The notes under the pieces: generated by a model
Seen by the model: the letters and a program-made list of their open reading frames with translations, nothing else
Database searches by the model: none
Told to the model about the DNA's origin: nothing
Program-made: the position numbers and the translations under genes
Shown here: one piece after another, positions 1 through 9,300 of the stretch
How the letters are laid out: each line of letters starts with the position of its first letter
How positions within the stretch are numbered: the first letter of the stretch is position 1
DNA from: Siphonodentalium dalli
Taxonomy: Eukaryota; Mollusca; Scaphopoda; Gadilida; Siphonodentaliidae
Assembly (NCBI GenBank): GCA_032622095.1
Contig: CP136061.1
Span: 193,572,369-193,636,368 of the forward strand
Length of the DNA: 64,000 nucleotides
Direction of reading: 5' to 3'

Positions 1-186
1 CTACTTCAGTTGGTACTTTACAACTGGAAAAAGCTACTACGCAATGCACACGTTTTCAGTATCTTATTGTTTGAAAATATCTCACCAATACCACCCAAGT
101 GCTTGTGCTAACTATTATGCGATCAGCGTTAAAGCAGTTATTTCAGCACTTATAATCCACTCAATGTTGCTATTTATGGTTTTGTG

Positions 187-615
187 TGCATCATATATAT
201 TTTAAAGATGGTCGATCTCTTCCTATAATAAGTTTTATATATTTTCCTGGTATAAAATAATAAATATGAATGGAAGACCACTGTCAGGAAATCAATTAAT
301 ATTGAATGTATTGCGAATTTTATGGTATAATACGTGCAATCAAATTGGGACATTTAACGGCTCGCGGAGCATAGCACGCGGCAGAACTATATCTCTATCT
401 GAGATCGCGTGAACGTTTCATGATGGTTCTATTCTAAAAAAGGTAACGAAAAAATGTCCCAATTAATAATCGGATTATATAAGAAAATATCGATATCCAT
501 ATTAATTGATAGAGAAGCGTTTCCTGACAGGTAACTTCGACCAATATTTATTATTTTATACCCCGGAAACTATATAAAACGTATTAAGGAAGAGATAATC
601 CATCTTGAAGATCTG
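187..615. repeat. Inverted-repeat element (MITE-like)
   Basis: Bases ~187-305 and ~496-615 are imperfect reverse complements of each other; for example, GGTATAAAATAATAAATAT on the left is matched on the right. A second, inner inverted pair (AAATTGGGACATTT near 340 and its complement near 452) lies in the loop. No coding region is seen inside. The structure is that of a non-autonomous hairpin element. The superfamily is not assigned because I could not fix a target duplication. Confidence 0.6.
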
Positions 616-769
616 TATTTTGAATACGCAAACTAAATTCGATAATAAATATATGTTCCTGTAGCGAAAATACGGACAAATATATGGAGGGTTATTAGGG
701 TCACAATCCTAACTTCACGTTTTAATTCTAACTTAACATTTTAATTTTTATATTTTAATTCTAACTCAA

Positions 770-2372
770 AGGGGTACTGTACGCCATTTTCATTAAATTT
801 CCGGTGACAACAACGATCTAATATCGATAATATATAGAAACATAAGTAATTTGAGTCGAAGATGTATTCTGTAAACGCTCAGGTTAATAGGCTATCTTAA
901 AATTTAAAAGTTTATAATTTGATATAAATTGAATTTATGACTGGAGCCATAAAATGGCGTCAATTAAATTACGAATTTCCGTAATTAAACAAAGTAATTG
1001 AGGGATACTGGATTGTTAAACCGATCGCACACACGATCGCTTAAAATATTATGATGATACGGGGAGAACACTCAAGCCACTCACTGACTAGCGACGATAC
1101 AATAACTTAAATGATTACATGGGACTAGTCAGTCTATGTAAACATACACTCAGATTCATACTGATACTGAGTCTATTGCATTCCCATCAACTTTTCATTT
1201 CTGAACGGTTGTGGGCTTCCCCCAAATTACGTCACACCGCACTAAATATAAATCTGAAATTAGTTGTGATTGACAGGCGTAAACATGGTCACATGCCAGT
1301 GCCGTCATGGCCGCTTCAACCCTGTGAAGCCGATTCTAAGAATCGGAATTAATAGTTGCAGGGTTTGTGACTTTTCGTTTGGCGGTTGTTTTACTGACAA
1401 TAAAGGGAAACAGCTATCTTCCGGGATCCAAAATAATATGTACAATAACTAAGACAGATCTTCTTGAAATTATAAAAAATGTCAATTTATGTGGATCTCT
1501 TGGACTCAGAACAAATTATTTTTTAGATTGGCCAGGCGATTTGTCGCCCATGTTGTCAAAAAATAACACAAATCAACGACCACGAATCAAAAATACATGA
1601 ATGTCGGGACTATCTGCTGAAACAACTACAGAACTAAAAAAAAAAGTTAAATGACATAACAAAACGATCTATCAGTTCCCCAGTACCGGCAGTAGTACCA
1701 CCGCAGCCAAAATGAGCGTAGAGCAACACAATTCTACCACCAACCCCACCGAAACCCTCCCGACCTTACACAGCCGTATTATTAGCTCCAAAGATTGGCC
1801 AGTTGTACCCTAATTACAGTTGCCTGCAATCCAAATTCCGGTGATTCTTGATTTTAAACTTTCGACCGCTCGTCAACAATCTACTTTATTTGTCGATTTG
1901 TGAATTTCTCTTCCGGTATAACATGACGTCATGGATACTATTTTAACAACATTTAGCCACACCTTCGGAATTTCCACACCGAGAGCACGTGACATGTTAC
2001 TAGTTTTTTATTGGGGCACACATTTCTTGGAGCTAAGTTTTGATTGGCGGTAATTACAAGGAATCCCGGGTTTGGGAAATGAAAACTGAACGAAAGGTCG
2101 TCAGACCCACTATTTTTTATATGTGGGTATGTAGTTTACTCCAGACTGGGGACTAGTATGCCTATAATATAACTTTTGTTTGATTCATTTGGTTGAAAAC
2201 TGTACAAAAATTACTCGACAACGACAATTTGTATTTTTGCATTCCGGTAAATTTGTCATCCGTAACACTACTTCGTACTCAACAGACTTTCAAATAATGA
2301 AAAAATTGTTACCTTATTCTCCGACTCGGAGACTATAGAAACCAACAACAACATTTGGCGTACAGTACCCCT
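770..2372. mobile_element. TTAA-flanked MITE (piggyBac-like), copy 1
   Basis: The ends are AGGGGTACTGTACGCCA and its reverse complement. The right flank is TTAA (2373-2376). The left flank is TCAA (766-769), one substitution away from TTAA. A second copy in opposite orientation lies at 27822-28404. Relative to that 583-bp copy, this one carries a 1,019-bp insertion (1130-2148). The TTAA duplication and short termini fit non-autonomous piggyBac-type elements. There is no transposase ORF. Confidence 0.7.
1130..2148. mobile_element. 1,019-bp TIR element nested in the MITE
   Basis: This block is absent from the sister MITE at 27.8 kb. It is bounded by GGGACTAGT on both sides (1121-1129 and 2149-2157), while the sister copy has that 9-mer once, so it is a 9-bp target duplication. 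The termini are imperfect inverted repeats starting CAGTCT, then GTAAAC and ATAC. A 9-bp duplication occurs in Mutator-like and Merlin elements; I cannot choose between them. Short ORFs inside (up to 77 codons) resemble no transposase. Confidence 0.65.
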
Positions 2373-2376
2373 TTAA

Positions 2377-2580
2377 CATTTTAATTCTAACTTAACATTT
2401 TAATTCTTATATTTTAATTCCAACTTAACATTTTAATTCTAACTTGATATTTTAATTATAACTTCATATTTTAATTCTTACTTAATATTTTAATTCTTAT
2501 ATTTTAATTGTAACTCTAACTTTATATTTCAATTCTTACTTAATAGTTTTATTTTAATATTTTAAATCTACTACAAAAAG
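2377..2580. repeat. AT-rich minisatellite of the left arm
   Basis: Degenerate ~10-21 bp units such as TTAATTCTAACTTAACATT are repeated here and at 712-769. The same array in reverse complement is at 18929-19292 in the right arm. The TTAA-specific MITE inserted within this array, which offers many TTAA sites. Confidence 0.75.
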
Positions 2581-2753
2581 GTCTAATCAAGTACGTTCAT
2601 TTTCTGGATTAACGTACATGGTCTAATGTTGGAACTAAAATATTATATTTAAAAAGTTGAAATTGAAATGAGCATAAAACGGATCTCAGAATTGACAGGC
2701 AAAAATTAAAACAAACATAAAACGGATTCTGGAAGTTGTAATTGTGACCCTAA

Positions 2754-3915
2754 TAACGCGCCTGCACTTCTATAACAATTCTAACGAAAGGCGTGGCTGC
2801 GATCGGACGGCGGGACGTGACAATCTGCGGGATGTGATGGAATATGGAATAGAACGACAATCTGCGGAACAGAATTTCAAATTGCGTGGAACGGCCGATA
2901 TCTCGGGGGAATACAGCACTTAGAGGGCTCCTTTTGGTGTCTAACGAAAGGCCGATATTTGCCCTAGCCACACATATTAACCCCGCCACTGACCGGACAC
3001 CAGAAGTTGCATTATTTGGTCGACAACTGATCTAACATGAACTTGTCGAAATCAAGGCCGTGGAACAGCTGTAGAAACAGCGATAACGTTATACCCACAA
3101 GCAAACTTGGTATTAAAATGAAGATTAGCATCTATTGCACGACAAAAATCTATTAATTCTAGCGAAGCTGCGATTTATGCACACATAGAGACCGATTAAC
3201 CCACCCATGCGAAGGTGCCACGAAACACGAAAAACTGCGTTCGACATCGATGTTTAGAATTGAGATTTCTCGACGAATACGCTAGTAAACAACAAGTGTT
3301 AGGTACCAAATGACGCAGTGGAATACTGCGCATTTGTTTTTAGCTACAATATGGCTGTTTTAATACGAATACTGTAATGGCGAACACGCAAACACGCACC
3401 GATGAAAACAGCTAAAAATAGACTCGATGTTTACAATAACAGGATCGATTTCAGCTGATATATTCCATATAATGGGGCGTATAGTATATTAACATGTAGG
3501 ATTAGACACAGGGAATGTAATTTTGTCCAAATGAGTCCACTACGCAGTGAAATTGTTGCAGAAATTCGCTCCAAAAAAGAGCGCTACTTTTTCTCGTAAA
3601 AAATAGAATGGCCGACTGAAGCCGGTTTATCGTTCCAACTAAGTCTGTTCTTAGCAGCACTTCATCCACAAAATACGAATATACACCATGTATCAGAAGA
3701 AGTATCAAATGTGATTTTTTTTAAGGGATTTGCGCTCTTCATTTGTTATAATTCGCACTTATTTTTTATTTCAGTTGTGACTAAAAGCCCAGATGCCGGA
3801 AGCCGGTGTTCGGCGATTACAAGCCAAGTTACAAAATAGATTAACTGGGTTGAACGCATGAATATGTCAATGGTCAGACTGTTTGAAAGAATATTCAAAT
3901 CAAATAGTGTTTATA
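2754..3915. repeat. Inner part of the left arm of the foldback-like element
   Basis: This stretch is matched in reverse complement by 17894-18804, with indels around 3090-3440. Small ORFs here are not conserved between the arms and I do not regard them as genes. Confidence 0.6.
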
Positions 3916-3929
3916 GACTTAAAAACTTA

Positions 3930-4057
3930 TGTCTCCGCCGGTCATACACGGTGGAGGTTCTCATATTACCTGACGGTCATACGCGGGGGAGGTTCTCATA
4001 TGAACATATTATCCGCCGGTCATACGCGGTGGAGGTTCTCATATTATCCGCGGTCAT
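3930..4057. repeat. ~35-bp minisatellite, left remnant
   Basis: Units combine CCGGTCATACGCGGTGGAGG with TTCTCATATTATCCG. The array is cut at 4057 by the retroviral insertion and resumes at 16954 in matching register (GGTCAT before the element, TCATCTGCGG after it). Confidence 0.8.
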
Positions 4058-4657
4058 TGTAACAGAACGATGTGCGCCCCTGTCTGATCACGCCCCTGTA
4101 AACTATTGCATCAGTTCCAACTATTACGATGCATGAATAACAGGCGTGGGATTGTTAGTCGGACAGCCGTACTTAGCACGATGACGAGATCACGCGATGC
4201 TGATTCTAGCTAGTTCTCAGGAAGGTTCCCAGTCGAACCAGTGCAGAGGTCTAAAAGTTATTAGTTGTTTTGGTACACTGCACTGGTCATGATATACGAA
4301 AGCTATACTAAAGCTAACTTTAGTGACGAGCCGTTGACAACTAGTTGTCAAGCCTGGCCAGTAACATCGTCACATGATTTTGAAAAGTAGGTTACCACTT
4401 TTACATATAAGCACTGAGGTTTTACCCATCAGTGTTCAGTTGACTGAGTCCTCCTATGAGTACCGCCCTGGGAAAGACTTACTGATCCAGAAGAGCCTGA
4501 GAATGCTAGCATCAGCTGACCTATCTTGAGAAGCGAAATTATGCTCTAGAAATAAACAGATATCTACGGTTCCATGAGTTGTCGTCATACCAAAAATAAT
4601 ACACAACGTGAAGTCCGGTCGGAACGTCGTATCTCCAACGTACGGGGTTCTGCCACA
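4058..4657 (+). repeat. 5' LTR
   Basis: 600 bp, TG...CA ends, indistinguishable from the 3' LTR. It contains a TATA-like CATATAAG at 4404-4411 and a polyadenylation signal AATAAA at 4551-4556. The U3/R/U5 borders are not mapped; R should lie between those two signals. Confidence 0.95.
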
Positions 4658-4668
4658 TAGAGATCAAC

Positions 4669-4686
4669 TGGTGCCGTGAGCAGGAT
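4669..4686 (+). promoter_or_regulatory. Primer binding site, tRNA-His-like
   Basis: TGGTGCCGTGA matches the complement of the CCA-tailed 3' end of metazoan tRNA-His (acceptor 3' strand TCACGGCA). The next bases match only partly. The site starts 11 nt after the LTR end, whereas most elements place it 0-5 nt away. The tRNA assignment is from general knowledge of tRNA-His, not a search. Confidence 0.55.
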
Positions 4687-4709
4687 CAACCACGACGACA
4701 ATTTCAAGG

Positions 4710-4725
4710 ATGAAGATAGGTGAGT
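4710..4725 (+). promoter_or_regulatory. Leader mini-exon ATG and splice donor (proposed for env mRNA)
   Basis: An ATG at 4710-4712 is followed after three codons and one base by a strong donor, G|GTGAGT, with the cut after 4719. The leftover single base is exactly what the env frame needs after the acceptor at 12501. This predicts a subgenomic env mRNA whose start codon lies in the 5' leader. Confidence 0.55.
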
Positions 4726-4778
4726 ACACCTAAGACCCTAGAATCTGACGTTTTCTAGCCCACCTTTTAAAAAAAACC

Positions 4779-5187
4779 ATGGCTCATAAAAACGAATTTC
4801 TGACACCCTGGGTTCTAAAAATCAAAATCTAACATCCTGGCTTCCCAAATTCAAGACGAATTAAAACCAGATTTATTGGCTAAAATTCATGCAGCATTAA
4901 AAACCGTTCCGTCCTGGCCTGACGAAAATTATGACGATTTTCTGCGGGACTGTTTTGAATTGGAAAAGCTAACGTATGATGAATATTGCGCCATTTTAAA
5001 ACCACAAATATATCAATTAGAAAATACACGGTACGGGACCGTCTCCGAAATTAAAATAATTCGAAAATGTATACTATTTAGAGACTGGGTCCACGTCATA
5101 GAATTCTCCGTGTGGATTAAAAATAACAACATTTGTCACACGTTTGAAAGTGGTCGATGTATAAAGTATCCGTTTAAAACGAGTTAA
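4779..5187 (+). pseudogene. Pre-gag ORF, split between two frames
   Basis: An ATG at 4779 in good context (ACCATGG) opens a 17-codon frame that stops at about 4830. The +1 frame is open without an ATG from 4819 to 5187 (TAA), overlapping it by a few codons. The second part has ordinary amino-acid composition (segments such as VPSWPDENYDDF) and ends 14 nt before the gag ATG. It could be a protein broken by a 1-bp indel, a programmed +1 frameshift, or a spliced exon. No family is recognised. Confidence 0.4.
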
Positions 5188-5201
5188 AGATATTTTAAAT
5201 A

Positions 5202-6359
5202 ATGGCTCAAATTGTTGATGATATACAAGGTGCGCATTTGAACGTACCCTTACCCGCGGACGAAGCAAATATGGACGCACCTGTTCAACAACAACAACCG
5301 CAAAATCCTCAACCACAACCCGGGCAACAAGGCGACTTAAATGCCGCCTTACATTTGTTGAGACAAAACGAGCAAATCGGGCTCGTCTTGGCAGGAATCC
5401 AGCAGCAATTTGCTGGATTCAATTTGAATCTGGGACAACAAACCAATGCGATTCGTACGCAAACCGCCGCGCAAAGCGCGTTGACTTTATCTACAATGGT
5501 AGAAAAGTACGAGGGACAACCTCGGAAATTAAGGGAATTCTTAAAACAAATAGACCGGTATTGTAATATACTCGGTACACCAGAAGAAGAAAGATGGTTA
5601 GTCGCACTTCAGCGTACAGGCGGCCCTGTAGCTGAATTTCTCACGCGATATCATCACGAAAATCAAGGGGTCACGTGGAACCAAATAAAACGCGAGCTAA
5701 CGATTAGATTCGCGGAAATAACAGACAAACATCAGGCTCTTGCAAAAGTAAGAAGCTTCAAACAAAAAGCAGGGGAAAATATACATATATATGTAGAGGC
5801 AGTTCGCCAATTAGCAGTGGATGCTTTCGAGTATGAAGAATTAGCCATCCCTGCAATACAACGTCAGTTGGTACAGTATTTCACTGACGGGTTAAATGAC
5901 ACAAACCTCAAGATGAAAATCTTGAGAGAAGATCCACAAACATTGGATCAAGCAGCTTTCGTAGCTGTGGAGGAATTTAATATCCTTAAACGATTTTCAA
6001 TGCGTTTCAATCGCACACCGACGAATGAAAACCCATCGGGACAAGAACCGATGGATGTAAATAGGGTCAAACCAAAAATAGTGCAGTGTAATTACTGTAA
6101 CAAATTGGGCCACAAATATGAAGCTTGTAGACTCCGCCCAAGACAAAATACACATGTTCACACAATAAATAACTCTCCTCAACCGCCAACCAAATTTTGT
6201 CGAAGCTGTTGGAAGCTAACATATCATGATACTCGTGAATGTTGGTACAAGGACCACTTGTACGATTATGGGACAACGAACCCAAACTTTAAACGCCGAA
6301 TGCGTAACGAGTTGGACGAGCAGCAAAACAGAAAACCGAATCCCTCTTTAAACGAGTAG
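5202..6359 (+). CDS. gag: Gag polyprotein
   Basis: This 385-residue structural polyprotein should form the particle shell and bind genomic RNA in the cytoplasm. The first ~80 residues are rich in Gln and Pro. Residues ~90-250 resemble the retrotransposon Gag/capsid region (YEGQPRKLREFLKQIDRY, later AGENIHIYVEAVRQL). Near the C-terminus are two zinc knuckles: CX2CX4HX4C starting at Cys296, and a variant CX2CX5HX4C starting at Cys333. The ATG at 5202 is the first in frame. The frame ends one codon after a canonical slippery heptamer, so Gag is the default product and Gag-Pol the minor one. Length and layout are typical of Ty3/Gypsy Gag. Confidence 0.9.
   Translation: MAQIVDDIQGAHLNVPLPADEANMDAPVQQQQPQNPQPQPGQQGDLNAALHLLRQNEQIGLVLAGIQQQFAGFNLNLGQQTNAIRTQTAAQSALTLSTMVEKYEGQPRKLREFLKQIDRYCNILGTPEEERWLVALQRTGGPVAEFLTRYHHENQGVTWNQIKRELTIRFAEITDKHQALAKVRSFKQKAGENIHIYVEAVRQLAVDAFEYEELAIPAIQRQLVQYFTDGLNDTNLKMKILREDPQTLDQAAFVAVEEFNILKRFSMRFNRTPTNENPSGQEPMDVNRVKPKIVQCNYCNKLGHKYEACRLRPRQNTHVHTINNSPQPPTKFCRSCWKLTYHDTRECWYKDHLYDYGTTNPNFKRRMRNELDEQQNRKPNPSLNE
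6347..6353 (+). promoter_or_regulatory. -1 ribosomal frameshift site U UUA AAC
   Basis: In the gag frame the codons read TCT TTA AAC GAG TAG, so T TTA AAC is aligned exactly as an X XXY YYZ slippery heptamer, one codon before the gag stop. The -1 frame is open from 6308 through this point and continues to the pol stop at 11824. A G/C run (GGCGCGCGCGCGGG, about 6376-6389) starts ~22 nt downstream and may help form a stimulatory structure; its fold was not computed. Confidence 0.8.
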
Positions 6360-9300
6360 AACCTGTTCGTGACAAGGCGCGCGCGCGGGTTAACCATATT
6401 AAACATAAATCAAAGCCTTACAAAACTGTATCCAATAAAGCACTCTATCCAAATTTAACACGTAAAAATTTACCCTCAACGAATGTAATTCCATTAAATT
6501 CGCACAGATTTACTAGAACGTATGACCACCGTTACGATTCACATTGTAAAAACATATCTGGTCATGGGAGTACAAAGCATATACACCATGCCAGACCCAC
6601 AGTAAAAATGATTGACAACACGCGACCCAACGCCGACCTTCATGTCAAACCGGTGCACCATCACTTGCATTCCGAATTGTCATATGCAGATCGAGTAAAA
6701 TCGAACAAGAAATCATTGGAGAACACAAATAAGTTAAATAAAGTGAAGAATACTTATGTCATGGGTCACAAGACGCCAAATACAATTGACACTAAACGTG
6801 CGGATCCACGAACGCGAAAATTCGACAACCGTGGGTCCAACTCCCATAAACATGGTAAATCACTGAATAATCCGCAAAAAATACATGCGAATCGAGAGAG
6901 ACACTCAATAAATCCGCGATTCGCCTCGCCATGGGATAATAAAACTGAAAAAGCACAGCAAAACTCGAAAAATAGGAGTTTTCAAAAATCACCTATTGAG
7001 TGCCCCTTTAAGGGACAAAACACTCAGAAACAACCAAATCAAGCCTACAGTAACTTATTACATTACGGGAAATCGAAAAATTCACAAAAACAAAAAATAA
7101 AAAAAATTCTGTATGATGGCGACCAAAATGGCCAACAAGATGGCACAAAATTGAAAAACACAAAAAATGGAATAAATCAATTTCCAAACAAAAATCTTAG
7201 TCCCAAACAACGAATTCCGTATTCTCAAGGTCAAACGACCTCAAACAAGACTGAACATCGTAATAAAACTCAAAAACTTAAAAATCAGCCCAATTTTCAA
7301 ATTTCTTATCCAAACAACAGGTATAGTGTACTGGAACAAGACTATTGTCCTCCAGACTATACAAATATACATGTGCCTGATAGTCCAATGCCTTCAAGGC
7401 CACAACACCGTCGTAAAACAAAGGATTTTATGAAAAATCAAAATTCCAACTCCAAGTTCAAACTTGTTGAGACTAATGATAAATACAATGTACTTAAAAT
7501 GAAATTACCCAAACCGAATGTACGGTACACAAAACACAATAAACCTAGTAAAACTGCTAAAATAGTTGAAAAGTCTCATAAAACAAATGATGTTGCAAAT
7601 CAACTTAAAGATAGAAAAGAATGGTTAAACCAAGTTAAAAAGTTAACTAAAGCAAGCAAGCAAACAGATACTCAAATGAAACATACCATACATGGTCGTG
7701 GAGTCTCTCATAACCCCAAATCAAATAAAAATGGAAAAACTTCTGAAAAATTCAAAAATGAAACATCCAAAGAAGTGAATGTTACAGGTACGCCTGTGCC
7801 ATCCTCAATATTGCTTCAAATAGGCAAACAACGTGTTCGTGCCCTTTGTGATACTGGAGCACAGTGCTCCATAATTAGCAACCGTTTATATAAACAAATC
7901 ACAAATAGACCCAAACTTAACAGAAGGAAGGATAATTTGACTTCAGTCACAGGAAGTGAACTCAAATGTATCGGTCAAATTGAATTACCTTTCAAAGTTA
8001 GTGGGTTAAAGATGAAACATGATTTTTATATCGTGGAAAATATGACCCGCAATATAATCTTAGGTACTGACTGGATGGTTCAAAACTGTGTGCGAATATT
8101 CTTCGACTTACAATGTTTGAAGATTAATCATCGCATCGTTCCAATGGTACCTGACTTAGAGATTGCAAGCCTTGTTAGACTTAAGAAGGAAGCACTTCTC
8201 AAGCCCCAGAGTTGTCTCTTAACTTGTGCTCACATCGTTGGCGGATGTGGCTTATTCGACACTAACCTGTTACAAGTTAGTTCTCTGGATCATGGGTTCT
8301 TGTCTGAACAACCCGGCTTGAACTTAAGTGATGCAGTCATTAATGTTAATGACCTTACTTCTTTAGGCAGCATCCCTGTATACCTTGTCAATGATACTGA
8401 CAAGTTCTATAAACTTAGAAAGGGATGTGTCTTAGGCAAGGTTGAACCTCTTGAGACAGCTCAGATTTCTGAAGTCTCCCAGTCACCCACTCAGTCATTT
8501 TCCCGTGACACCAAGCCATCAAAAATTAATTATGCTGAGGTTGATGTGCCCTCAGATAAGAAACAAATAATCACAGATCTTCTTAAAAGTAATGAAGGTC
8601 TCTTTGCTGCAACTGATGCAGACCTAACCTTTACTGACACAGTAAAGATGAAAATAGATACACAAGGTAATGCACCCATCAAGTGCCAACCATACCGTGT
8701 TCCATTGGCTAAAAAGCAGATCATGGACCAGGCAATTGATGATATGCTTGAATCAGATATCATTACCCCTGCTAGATCACCATGGTCCTTTCCTTGCTTA
8801 CTTGTGGGCAAGAAAGATGGTTCATCAAGATTTTGTGTTGACTTTCGTAAGCTCAATGCTATTACTAAACCAATTACTTGGCCACTCCCGGTCATTGATG
8901 ACATATTGAATTCTCTAAATGGCTCTAAATACCTGACAGCGCTTGATCTTAAGTCAGGCTACTGGCAAATCTTATTAGATGAAGATGCCCGTGAAAAGTC
9001 TACATTTACTTGCCATAGAGGGACCTATTCTTTCAAGGTAATGAGTTTCGGTCTTTCAAATGCCCCAAGTTTGTTTCAAGAGCTAATGTCCGTCGTCTTA
9101 GATGGCCTACAAGATCGCTCATTAGCCTACTTAGACGATATTTTGATATTCTCGCCGACGGAGGCTCAACATCGTAAAGACATTCAAACTGTCTTCGATC
9201 GCCTTCGACAACATAAATTGAAACTCAAATTGAAAAAGTGTAAGTTTTTCCAAACTGAGACCAAGTACTTAGGTTTTGTTATTAACTCAGATGGTGTCAA

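Noticed and set aside
1119-1600. Overlapping 60-77 codon ORFs in the nested TIR element
   Set aside because: No transposase motif and no conserved frame.
8530-8904. 124-codon ORF antisense to pol
   Set aside because: It lies opposite the conserved RT coding region and shows no independent feature.
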